Source of the DNA: Acanthamoeba sp. SK_2022b
Lineage: Eukaryota > Discosea > Longamoebia > Acanthamoebidae
NCBI GenBank assembly: GCA_027943245.1
Contig: JANDJZ010000688.1
Span: 1 to 24,501, forward strand
DNA length: 24,501 bases
Direction of reading: 5' to 3'
In this document: one piece after another, positions 1-8,351 of the stretch
How the letters are laid out: each line of letters begins with the position of its first letter
How positions within the stretch are numbered: position 1 is the first letter of the stretch
Made by a program: the position numbers and the translations under genes
The notes under the pieces: generated by a model
What the model saw: only the letters and a program-made list of their open reading frames with translations
Database searches by the model: none
Told to the model about the DNA's origin: nothing

Positions 1-234
1 CTCGATTGGGATCGATGTCGATGTTGGGATTGCTGATTAACGTGCGAGTGGGGAAGGATGTTGCTGCCTCCGTTGGTGGGAGGGCGGTAGCCGCGGCCCC
101 CTCCGAATCCCTGGACCTGGGGCGTTGCTGTAGCCAAAATGGAAATTTACACAAAAAAGAAAGATTAAAAAAGTTGTAAAAAAAATGCAGCGATGATACA
201 GATCATAAGAGGTACCTTGTATTTCTATATCCAT
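1..234 (-). CDS. 5' end of a glycine-rich protein gene (partial, runs off left edge)
   Basis: The model has two exons: exon 1 at 216-234 (19 nt, starting at the ATG at 234-232) and exon 2 from 127 to the left edge. The intron 215-128 begins GTACCT and ends TTTGGCTACAG. Joining the phase-1 exons gives a protein that begins MDIEIQATPQVQGFGGGRGY and continues Gly/Asn/Gln/His/Ser-rich to the edge. An unspliced frame exists from the same ATG but reads through the intron, so the spliced frame is preferred. The visible part is only about 48 residues, low in complexity, with an RGY/GGRG-like stretch of the kind seen in RNA-binding proteins. No domain is recognisable, so no function is assigned. The rest of the gene lies outside the window. 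Confidence 0.55.
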
Positions 235-1042
235 GCGTGGGTCGAATAAGATCAGAACCAGCTATAGCAACTGCGCCTCATCTAAGTAATTACGAAGCAC
301 AGTTGTTAGTCAACCAGGACACATGCAACCAGGTGGCGCTTATTAAACCAATAATAAATTGCAATAAATAAAGAAAATGAGGATGCGAGGACGAAGTGGC
401 TACAAAATTGGGAAGGAATTTACTGCCATTGTGATGAGGGGAAGAAAGCACGTACGAGATGTGGCTCTGGCAGATGGCAAAACAAAAACTGACAGAGGTG
501 AAGATCCCAGGTGTGTGTGTGAGAGAGAGAGAGATCAAATGCCAGATCCCAGGTGTGGTAGACGCGGCAAATCGAGCAAAGTCGATTTTCTGATGATCCG
601 AGAAGGGGCGATGTTGGAAAAGATTCTGGCGCTCCGTTTGCAATCGGTCTGCACTCACCCTCTGCAACTGCTTTCCCTGCCGCAAGGCCCCCTCTTTTTT
701 TCGCGCAGCTGGTCGTGCAGGACGCGTGGGCTGGAGGGCAACCGTCGACAATTCCCTACAACCCCTCGCAACGAGCGGGGGTGGGCGCAGCCCAATGGGA
801 GGCCGGCGAAGGGGGGAGGGGGCGACGAGGCCAGCAACGCAGAAGAAGTCGGCCTGGAATTCATCAAAGAAGGAGAAGGACGAAGGATCGATCTTGTGGG
901 CCGTTCCATTCAATTCCTCGCTAGCTATTTTTGAGGGTTATATAGAGAGCTAGCAAGGTTTCACTTCTCTGTTCTCTATTCCCATTCCGATTAATTGAGC
1001 GACGCGAGAGAGCAATAGCTACACGGCAACAACAACAACAAC
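235..1042. other. Divergent intergenic region between the glycine-rich gene and the Lys-rich gene
   Basis: About 800 nt separate two divergent start codons. Open frames on both strands here (for example 290-913 minus and 377-934 plus) have no recognisable domain and lie opposite each other, so they are not called. There is an AT-rich patch with AATAAA-like words near 345-375, a short GT/GA repeat near 510-535, and a TATA-like box close to the right-hand gene. Presumably this holds the two promoters and 5' leaders. Confidence 0.5.
938..945 (+). promoter_or_regulatory. TATA-like box upstream of the Lys-rich protein gene
   Basis: TTATATAG lies about 100 nt upstream of the ATG at 1043, in otherwise GC-richer sequence. 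The spacing would place transcription start near 965-975, leaving a leader of about 70 nt. It is the clearest TATA-like element seen in the window. The call is inferred from sequence only. Confidence 0.45.
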
Positions 1043-1591
1043 ATGGACGATGAGCACAAGGTCGAGAAGGTAAAAAAGGAAAAGAAGGAGAAGAAGGTGA
1101 AGAAGGAGAAGGCAGCGGGTGAAAAGAAGGAGAAGAAGGACAAGAAGGAGAAGAAGGCAAAGAAGGAGAAGAAGGAGAAGAAACCATCGAAAGATGGCGA
1201 GCAGGAGGCTGCTGCGGCCACGAAAGATGCCACACCAGGAAGCGAACACCACCAGGAGGGCACCCTGAGTGGCGCCGACTCGTCGGTGCACGCACCACCA
1301 CCGCTCAACACGAAGCCGAAGAAGAGCATCCTCAAGAAGGAAGGCGAACAGAACGACGATCGCAAGGGCCTGACCGTGGCCGGCCTCGAATCGGTCCCAG
1401 AACCGGAGCATGCCGACAAGCCCAAGAAGGAGATCGTGCTCGAGGGCAAGAAGGGCATCGTGCGCAAGAACCTCGAAGGGGGCGGCCTCAAGGCCAAGAA
1501 GGCCGCACCAGTCGTCGAGACGCCGTCTTCATCCTCAAGCGGCGCCCCGGCGCCCAATCCCAAGAACGTCATCACCAAGCGAGCCAAGTAG
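1043..1591 (+). CDS. Lysine-rich intrinsically disordered protein with a SILK-type motif
   Basis: Single-exon ORF of 182 residues. The start is the first ATG downstream of a TATA-like box and follows a CAACAA-rich leader. Residues 7-50 are almost purely Lys/Glu (KKEKKEKK-type repeats). The middle (51-90) is Ala/Glu/Ser/Pro-rich. Residues 92-99 read PKKSILKK, and 136-143 read KKGIVRKN. The C-terminus is Ala/Pro/Ser/Lys-rich and ends KRAK. No folded domain, signal peptide or membrane segment is visible, and the whole protein is predicted to be disordered and strongly basic. SILK ([GS]IL[RK]) is a known docking motif for protein phosphatase 1, but no RVxF partner motif is seen, so a PP1 link is only a suggestion. 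A nuclear or nucleolar, nucleic-acid-binding role would also fit the composition. The family is not recognised. Confidence 0.75.
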   Translation: MDDEHKVEKVKKEKKEKKVKKEKAAGEKKEKKDKKEKKAKKEKKEKKPSKDGEQEAAAATKDATPGSEHHQEGTLSGADSSVHAPPPLNTKPKKSILKKEGEQNDDRKGLTVAGLESVPEPEHADKPKKEIVLEGKKGIVRKNLEGGGLKAKKAAPVVETPSSSSSGAPAPNPKNVITKRAK

Positions 1592-2050
1592 GACGCTACC
1601 TGCGAGCAAGAAAGGAAGATGATGGACGAGCTCGGATGGATGTAGTGCGTGGGTGTAGTGTGCGGGGGGTGGGGTTGGAAGGGACTCTGTCCGATGTGTG
1701 GCTACTTCCATGTCAATCACCAGAAGAACGGCAATCAAGCGAGCGAGCGAGCTAATGAAGAAGGAATGTAGGTGGAGCTATTGTGTAAAATTATATCAAA
1801 AACAACACAAACAATAAACAAATCCCTAAAAATCGCTTACCTTGATTTACACGCGCAAATGAATTAGGACTGATAGATACGCAGCCACGGTGCGGTGAGG
1901 ATGTCGCGAATGAGGAGCTGGAGATGGGACAACGACAGCAAATGACGCAGGGTTGATGTTTCTGAATAAAGCTCAAGTGGTTTTATTCACCAAAGAGAGA
2001 GCAGGGATGTTTTTGGCTTTTTGTGATGTGTTTGGGGGGATGTTGAGGCT
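1592..2050. other. Convergent 3' region between the Lys-rich gene and RPS2
   Basis: No gene is supported here. An AATAAA on the plus strand at 1965-1970 and a TTTATT (AATAAA on minus) at 1982-1987 are only about 12 nt apart. They are good candidates for the two opposed polyadenylation signals, although the plus-strand one lies far (about 375 nt) from the stop. Another plus-strand AATAAA is present near 1814. The remaining sequence is simple GAGC/AT-rich 3' UTR-like DNA. Confidence 0.4.
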
Positions 2051-2997
2051 CTAGTCCCTCTCGTGACGAGCCACCTGCTTCTCCTCAGCGTGCTTCTCAC
2101 CGTACGAGGCGATGAAATCAGTGTTGGCGTGGTAGAGGTCCTTTTGGAACTTGCCAGTCTTCCACAAGTCAGGCGTGAGGAACTGGTAGGTGCGGGTGAT
2201 GGCGAAGAACGTGGCCTTGGCGAAGTTGCCGAGGGTGGCGGTGTGGCCCGAAGACGACGTGAACACGTCCTCGATACCGGCGAACTGCAGCATCTTCTTG
2301 GGGACCTGCGAGGCGACGAGACCGGTACCCTTGGGGGCCGGGATGAGACGCACGCGGATGGAGCCGCACTTGCCGGTAACCTTGACGGGCACGGTGTGGG
2401 GCTTGCCGATGAAGTTACCCCAGTAACCACGCCTCACGGGCACGACGGCCAACTTCGCGAGGATGATAGCGGCACGGATGGCGGTGGCCACTTCCTTGGA
2501 GCACTTGACACCGAGACCGACGTGGCCTAGGCAAAGGGAAAACAAAGCAATCGTTAGCCTAATTAATTAATTGCAACATCAGAGATGGGAGAACGTGACG
2601 CTGTACCGTTGAAGTCACCAACGACGACGAAGGCCTTGAAGCGAGTCCTCTGACCGGCACGGGTCTGCTTCTGGACGGGCATGATCTTGAGGACCTCGTC
2701 CTTGAGGCCGGAGACGAACTGGTCGATGATTTGGTACTCCTTGACGGGGAGAGAGTAGAGGTAGATCTGCTCGAGCTTGGTCACCTTGCCAGCCTTGACG
2801 AGACGGCCGAGCTTGGTGGCGGGCACCCAGGTCTCCTTCTCCTCGCCCTTCTCGCGACGGGCTCCACCACGTCCGCGACCACGACCGCCCTCACCACGTC
2901 CGCGACCTCCCTCGCCACGACCACGGCCCCTGCCGCCGAATCCACGCTCACCAGTACCCCTCCCACCTCTCTGTTCGGCCGAAGCGGAGTCAGCCAT
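2051..2997 (-). CDS. RPS2: 40S ribosomal protein S2 (uS5)
   Basis: Two exons: 2607-2997 and 2051-2526, with intron 2606-2527 (GTACAG...CCTAG). They encode 288 residues. The start MADSASAEQ is followed by an Arg-Gly-rich tail (RGRGRGEGG repeats, residues about 10-50) typical of eukaryotic S2. Next comes the uS5 N-terminal domain ([11 protein letters not shown]..., EIIDQF-like segment, [14 protein letters not shown]). The intron falls between GDFN and [18 protein letters not shown], the conserved uS5 loop. The C-terminal uS5 fold follows ([41 protein letters not shown]). Length and sequence match the eukaryotic family throughout. The protein sits at the small-subunit mRNA entry region and supports decoding fidelity, and its RGG tail is usually arginine-methylated. 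It is divergent from the proteasome gene (459 nt between ATGs), so the two probably share a promoter region. Confidence 0.97.
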
Positions 2998-3456
2998 TTG
3001 CTGTGAGGTAGATGGCGATTGAGTCGAATGGGGGCATCCGCGTAGATGAGGAGAGGGGGAATAGAAATAGATTAGCAAAGGTTAACAGGTACTAGGGGGG
3101 GCGTCAAGGGAGTCTCTTGACAAGCCCCAAGAGGATGGACGATGCAGAAGGCGAGTAGCGGTGCACGTACATCAGATACTCACGATGGAAGAGAGAAAGA
3201 AAGAAGGAGAGAGAAGATAGGCCGGCAGCCAAATACCAGCCTTTTGTTTCCAATCCCGGATTTCTCCCAGCACGAACACACAGCTTTTTTTAAGGTGGCT
3301 TTTTGCAGCCCTGGCATGATTTGCATTATCTACCAATTTTTGTGGTCGGAAATTACCGGCCACAAGAGCCACGCAAAGCTGTGGTGGCGTCCCAGCTGGG
3401 TAAATTGGTTCGTGTGAGGGTAGATCGCACTCACCAATCAAAAGTACGACATCAAC
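2998..3456. promoter_or_regulatory. Shared divergent promoter region of RPS2 and proteasome beta-5
   Basis: These 459 nt lie between the two start codons and contain no supported gene. A short frame at 3142-3417 lacks any family signal. No TATA box is obvious. Purine-rich GAGAGAAAGAAAG sequence lies at about 3188-3215. Both flanking genes are constitutive housekeeping genes. The promoter call comes from position only. Confidence 0.5.
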
Positions 3457-4854
3457 ATGGCCACCGCGGCACTCAATCTTGACTTCCTCGACTTGCCCAG
3501 CGAGCGTGAGGACAACCAGCTTCAGAATGAAGTGCTCGATATTGACAGATTCGCTCTGCCTGTCGTTAGCAATGTACGCTCCAATTATGCCCGTGTGTTG
3601 TAGTTTGCAGTGCTTTCTTTGTTTTGTTCCCTCATCTTATTGGATCTATTTGGCATCTCCTTCAGCCCGCCTCCTTCTTGACCGACCCCTTCCAAGGCGC
3701 CGAAGCTGAGCCCATCAAGATGTTGCACGGAACGACCACCCTCTCCTTTGTCTTCCAGGGTGGCATCGTTGTTGCTGTCGACTCTCGTGCTACACAGGGG
3801 AATTACATTGGTACGCCTATATCGTACCTGTTCGTGCATTTGTTGTTCTTGTGGCGTGCCGCAGCTTGCCCAACAACTCTCTTTCCACTTTCATCTGTTC
3901 TCCTCTGGGCTTGGCGCGTAGTGAGAATTTTCGATCTTTGCATTTCTCTTGTCTACTCTGATTTTGATTGCGCGCTGAACTGCTCCTCATCCTCATCGTC
4001 TCCTCATCCAAATCAAACGATCCACCACAGCTTCGCAGTCGGTGCAGAAGGTGATCAAGATCAACCCCCACCTCGTTGGCACGATGGCCGGCGGTGCCGC
4101 CGACTGCTCCTACTGGGAGCGCGAGCTGGGCAGGAGGACGCGACTCTACCACCTCAGGAACAAGGAGCGCATGACCGTGGCCGCCGCCTCCAAGGTCCTC
4201 TCCAACATCCTCTACTACTATCGCAACCAGGGCCTCTCCGTCGGCTCCATGATCTGCGGCTGGGACAAGCGGGTACCGCTCTCCCTCCTCCTTGCCATCT
4301 CCCCTCTGTGCGCGAGACTGGTCTGCTGACCAAGAGCCCGCCTCGTTGCGTTGCTTGGTCGCGTGTAGGGCCCCAGCATCTTCTACGTGGACAGCGACGG
4401 CACTCGCCTGAAGGGCGACAAGTTCGCGGTGGGCTCGGGCGGCACCTACGCCTATGGTGTGATGGACGCCGGCTACCGCTTCGACCTCACCGTCGAAGAG
4501 GCCCTCGAGCTCGGCAGGCGCTCCATCTTCCACGCCGCCCACCGCGATGCCTACTCGGGCGGTACCATCAACGGTATGCCCCCCCCCCTCGCACACCACC
4601 ACCACCACCACCACCACCACCACCACCACCACCACCACCACCACCACCACCACCACATCATGTATGTTTGGTGGCGTCGGGTGTCTCACCGTGTGTTTCT
4701 CTCTCCCATGTCGTTGCGTTTGTGGGCGGGCGCAGTGTATCACATTTCGGAGCAGGGCTGGAAGCACATCTCGGCGGAGGACAACAACGATCTCTACTAC
4801 GAGCGCTACGGCCTGGAGGCCAAGGAGAAGGCCGAGGGCAAGATGAAGGAGTAG
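3457..4854 (+). CDS. PSMB5: 20S proteasome subunit beta type-5 (chymotrypsin-like)
   Basis: Five exons: 3457-3573, 3666-3810, 4031-4272, 4369-4573 and 4736-4854; 275 residues. This is an N-terminal-nucleophile peptidase of the 20S core. The propeptide (residues 1-61) ends in the conserved MLHG cleaved before Thr62 (mature Thr1, in [12 protein letters not shown]). Asp78 (mature D17, VAVDSRAT) and Lys94 (mature K33) complete the catalytic set. [18 protein letters not shown], the [15 protein letters not shown] strand and [15 protein letters not shown] identify beta-5 rather than beta-1 or beta-2. Donors are GTACGC, GTACGC, GTACCG and GTATGC. Intron 4 holds a long CAC repeat that is open as poly-His in one frame but is removed by a phase-correct splice (ING|G...[10 protein letters not shown]). 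The stop lies only 106 nt from the stop of the convergent acyl-CoA synthetase gene. The long unspliced plus-strand frame over this locus is an artefact. Confidence 0.96.
4592..4656 (+). repeat. (CAC)n microsatellite in proteasome beta-5 intron 4
   Basis: Roughly 21 tandem CAC/ACC units directly follow a C10 run, a few bases after the GTATGC donor. The repeat would read as poly-His, poly-Thr or poly-Pro if translated. The conserved beta-5 sequence on both sides shows it is intronic. Confidence 0.9.
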
Positions 4855-4960
4855 TGGAGGAGGAGGAGGAGGAGGAGGGTCAGCGTTATGTGAATAGATC
4901 GTCTTCATTTGCCGTTGGTGCAAGATTGGGGGTGGTTGGTTGGTTGTGCGCTCAAGGAGC
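4855..4960. other. Very short convergent intergenic spacer
   Basis: Only 106 nt separate the stop codons of the convergent proteasome beta-5 and ACSF3 genes. It begins with a GGA repeat (about 4856-4878). It contains no AATAAA on either strand that I can see, so the 3' UTRs probably overlap or extend into the neighbouring gene. Confidence 0.7.
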
Positions 4961-7924
4961 TCAAGAAGAGGTGATGGACTTGACGAGGTCCTTCTTGTTG
5001 ACCTTGCCCATGGCGTTGCGGGGCATCTGGGGCAGCGCCAGCAGCTTGCGGGGCACCTTGTACCCGCTCATCTTGTCCTGGCACCACTCCTTCAGCGCGC
5101 CCAGCTCCAGCTCCTTCTCGCCCTGCCCCCCCCCCCCACCGAACCGCACGCACTCGAATCGTCACCACACGCGCGCGCGGCCGTCTTCGTGAAAGACCAC
5201 ACGAAGGAGGAGGACAGGCCGCACCTGCTTGAGCACGACGACGGCGGTGATGGTCTGGCCAAAGGCGGGGTCGGGGAGGCCCACCACGGCGCACTCGGCG
5301 ATGGCCGGGTGCTCCAACAGCACGCGCTCCACGTCCAGCGCACTGTGCGTGTGTTGTGCGCACACGATGAGCGAGAATGTGGACGCGCAGAGCGACCAAT
5401 GGCGAAAGAGGAGGAAAAGGCGCGCGTGCCTGATCTTGTAGCCGCCCGACTTGAGGATGTCGACGCTGGCGCGGCCGAGGATGCGGATGACTCCGCTCTC
5501 GTCGACGTACTCGGCGATGTCGCCCGTCTTGAACCACACGCGGTCCTCCGTGAACTCCTTCGCCGTCGCCTCGGGGTTCTTCCAGTACCTGCCCTCACGC
5601 GCGTGGCCCACGGTCAGCTCGGCGTCGACAGTTAAGGGGGGGGAGGGGGAGGCGTGTGCGCACTCCTTGAAGACGGCGGGGCCGGCGACTTGAAGGTCGC
5701 CCGACACGCCGTGTTCAGTGGTGGCCGTGGGTGCCTGGCCCTCCGCTGCCGGCGGCAAAATGCGAACCTGGCCCCACACAACGCCAGTCTTTTAGCTCCA
5801 GCGCTGTCTCATTGGTTGCTTTTATAGATTTATAAAATAAAACTCCGTTCCGTTACCTTGTAACCGGGAAGGGGCGTGCCGACGCATCCGGGCCGCCGTT
5901 GGCCGTGGAGCGGGTTCGAGATGGCCATTCCGAACTCGGTCATGCCGTATCGCTCCAGCAGCAGGTGTCCGCTGATCTCCTGCCACCGCGCCATGATCGT
6001 CTCTGCGCCGTGTCGTGTTGACGTGCGTGAGTTAAGGTGGCGATCTTGAGGGGGAGGGGGGGGGGCGTGGGCATACCGGGGAGCGCGGCAGAGCCAGAGA
6101 CCATGAGGCGGAAGTGGCGGCAGGCATCGGCGGCCTGGCGCTGCTGCTCCGGCGTCATCTTGTCGTAGGCCTCGATCAGCTTGGCTGCGATTGGACGCCC
6201 GAGTTTAGTTTAGTTTAGTTTGCCCACGCAGGCGCGCGTGGTGATCACATCGACGCCGCCACCGCACACGCCAGACACGATACCGTAGACGGTGGGGACG
6301 GCCATGAAGAGGGAGAGCTGCGGCTGGGCGGTGTCGGTGAAGCGCCGCCACACGGCCGACGCGTCAAACTTGGTCATCATCTCGCACTTGGCCCCCGACC
6401 AGAGCGCGCTGGTCAAGACCTGGCCCGGCACGCGCCCCGCACAGAGAGCTGTGAGAACGTGCGCACACAACACGCGCGCGCGCACACACACAGCACACAC
6501 GCGCGTACGGCGATGATTCCGTGGACGTGGTGGAGCGGGAGGACGTTGAGGATGTGGTCGTCCTTGGTCCAGCCCCAGGCGTCGACCAGGGCCGACACCT
6601 GCGCCTCCACGTTGCGATGCGTCGTGTACACGCCCTTGGGCCGTCCCGTCGTGCCACTAGAATTGAATTAGAAATATTAATTATTTAATATTGATTATTC
6701 AATTGTTTAATCGCACATAAACACATGACACGTGCGCACCTGGTGTAGACGATGTGAGCGCCCCTGTCCATGTCGATGTCAAAGAACGAGGGCTCGATGG
6801 CCTGCGTAGGGCAGCCGGTTAAGGTGGCGGCGAGGAGTGGTTTAAGGTGGCGAAGGCCGTCAGCGCGGTACCTCGCTCGTGGGGAACAGCTGGGGGTCGA
6901 GCTTCAGCACGGGCACGTTGAGCCCGCGCGCGATGGGCTCCACCAGCTGCTCGAATCTGCGCACACACGTGTCGGTTGAACATGCTTGCGTCACGCGCGC
7001 GTGCGTTGTGTGCGGCGTGTCGTACGTGGGATGGATGACGACGGCCGACGCCTCGCTGTTGCTGATGACGTACTCCACTTCGGGCCCCGGATGGTGCACG
7101 CCTGCGCGCCACCGAGCCCCCCCCCCAACAACAAGGCGACCAGACGGTGAGGTGGGTCGAGTCATTGCATCGAGAGCGGCCTCGCGTGTGGACACACGCA
7201 CCGATCGGGACCGCCACTCCACCGGCGCTCTGTTGGTTGTCAAACAGAGTCATTGATTAATTGCCGGGGACAACAACCGTGACGACGAATGACAGGCGAG
7301 GTCGGGGGGGGGGGGAGCGAGGGAGGCGAACCCAGATACCCCATTGGGTGGCGACGTAGGAGTAGTCGGCCGGACACATGAACGCCACGCGGGCCTCCTT
7401 GATGTCCTTTCCTTGCTCCACTCCCCTGCTCCCCCGGTCTTCCAGTAAGCCCACCGCATACGTGTCGTGTCGTGTCCAAGAGTGTTGTACGCGAGCTGAC
7501 GGAGACGCCCGGCGAGCGCGTTGGCGTCGGCGAGCAGGCGGCTGTAGGAGCGCTCGGTCTGCTGGGCGCCATCGGTGGCCTGCTTGGCGGTGTCGACTGC
7601 GGCATCGGCAGGCGACACGACTGCCGTGCGTTGGCTGTGGCCCAGCGCCCGCTCCACCAGTCCGAGACGAGGCACTGAGGTCACACCACGACAGGCACGC
7701 GCATGGGGCGAGTCCGTGGGCGTGTCTGGAGTAGAGAGGGTGATGGGGGGGGGGCTAAGCGTACGGGTGGCAGGGACGGCACGGAGGGCAGCCGAGGTCG
7801 AGTGGAGGCCGCGGCAGCGGAGGGGCAGGACAAGCCCACGCGCGGCGACAGTGCTGGCGACGCGGTGTGCCGGGACGACGGCGGCAGCCGAACGGGAGGT
7901 GGCGGTAGCTGGACGTCGCAGCAT
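4961..7924 (-). CDS. ACSF3: Malonyl-CoA synthetase, ACSF3-like, mitochondrial
   Basis: Fourteen exons on minus: 7491-7924, 7332-7425, 7202-7229, 7026-7101, 6872-6956, 6740-6801, 6509-6656, 6284-6419, 6077-6184, 5857-6002, 5664-5767, 5430-5588, 5225-5342 and 4961-5122; 619 residues. This is an ATP-dependent, adenylate-forming ligase that activates malonate (possibly methylmalonate) to the CoA thioester, feeding mitochondrial fatty acid synthesis. Motifs: AMP-binding SGTTGRPKG (260-268), [24 protein letters not shown] (407-413), KTGD (494-497), [16 protein letters not shown], and catalytic Lys606 in NAMGK. The HHVHG and MVSGSAALP blocks and the spacing follow animal ACSF3 closely. Residues 1 to about 55 are Arg/Ala/Ser/Thr-rich without acidic residues ([15 protein letters not shown]..., RGLHSTSA), a typical mitochondrial leader. 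An upstream in-frame ATG at 7966 would bury this leader, so 7924 is preferred. Intron 12 uses a GC donor (AG|GCACGC). The exact acceptors of introns 1 and 7 are the least certain. Confidence 0.92.
7462..7483 (+). repeat. CGTGT/TGTCG short repeat in ACSF3 intron 1
   Basis: Three copies of CGTGT in tandem lie inside the first intron, just after its donor in gene orientation. The same TGTCG-type pentamer recurs in introns of other genes in this window. Confidence 0.6.
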
Positions 7925-8064
7925 CGTGGGCGGACAATAAAAATTACAAATAAAACACAAAAACAATAACGACCATAAAAGTAACTAAATTTCTTCTGCC
8001 CAACCCTGACTCGCTTCGTCACAAAATGCAAACAAGCCACACAGGTGCCACCCCGTGATAGGCA

Positions 8065-8071
8065 ACAAAAA
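8065..8071 (-). terminator. RNA polymerase III T-run terminator of tRNA-Thr
   Basis: The minus strand reads TCTTTTTGTT immediately downstream of the tRNA 3' end. A run of five T's on the non-template strand is the standard Pol III stop signal. Confidence 0.8.
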
Positions 8072-8072
8072 G

Positions 8073-8144
8073 AGGCACTTATGGGGATTGAACCCATGAC
8101 CTTCAGTTTACAAGACTGACGCTCTACCACTAAGCTAAAGTGCC
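8073..8144 (-). tRNA. tRNA-Thr (anticodon TGT)
   Basis: The minus strand folds into a complete 72-nt cloverleaf. The acceptor stem GGCACTT pairs with AAGTGCC over 7 bp and is followed by discriminator T. The D stem is GCTT/GAGC with loop AGTGGTA. The anticodon stem TCAGT/ACTGA carries loop CTTGTAA, giving anticodon TGT, which reads ACA and related threonine codons. The T stem ATGGG/CCCAT carries loop TTCAATC. The internal B box GGTTCAATCC is present, there is no intron, and CCA is not encoded. A T5 run follows the 3' end (minus strand, about 8066-8070) and would serve as the RNA polymerase III terminator. It lies between the divergent ACSF3 and SHK kinase starts. Confidence 0.96.
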
Positions 8145-8351
8145 TACGTCATGTGTTGACAAGCAGTGTGGCTAATTGTTACACACACAAGCTAGTTTAC
8201 CCAAAGCTCAATAAATGCTCGTATTGTTGTGTCGTTTGGGTAGGCTGTCGCGAAACGAGATCAGGACAACCCTTCTCTCAACATAAGAAGAGGTGCTTCT
8301 CCAGGAGAGAAGAAAGAGAAGACCACGGATAGCTATTTCAGGCGGATAACG

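Noticed and set aside
290..934. Overlapping open frames on both strands between the first two genes
   Set aside because: Each is only an open stretch with low-complexity or compositionally odd translation. Neither has a domain, splice support or a better start context.
4592..4656. Poly-His protein segment
   Set aside because: The CAC array is intronic; the conserved proteasome sequence joins exactly across it.
3817..4923. Long minus-strand frame with Pro and Val runs
   Set aside because: It is the antisense shadow of the proteasome exons and of the CAC repeat, with no family features.
3624..5192. 522-codon plus-strand open frame over the proteasome locus
   Set aside because: It reads through the proteasome introns and continues into the antisense of ACSF3. 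The real gene uses spliced exons in several frames with full beta-5 conservation.
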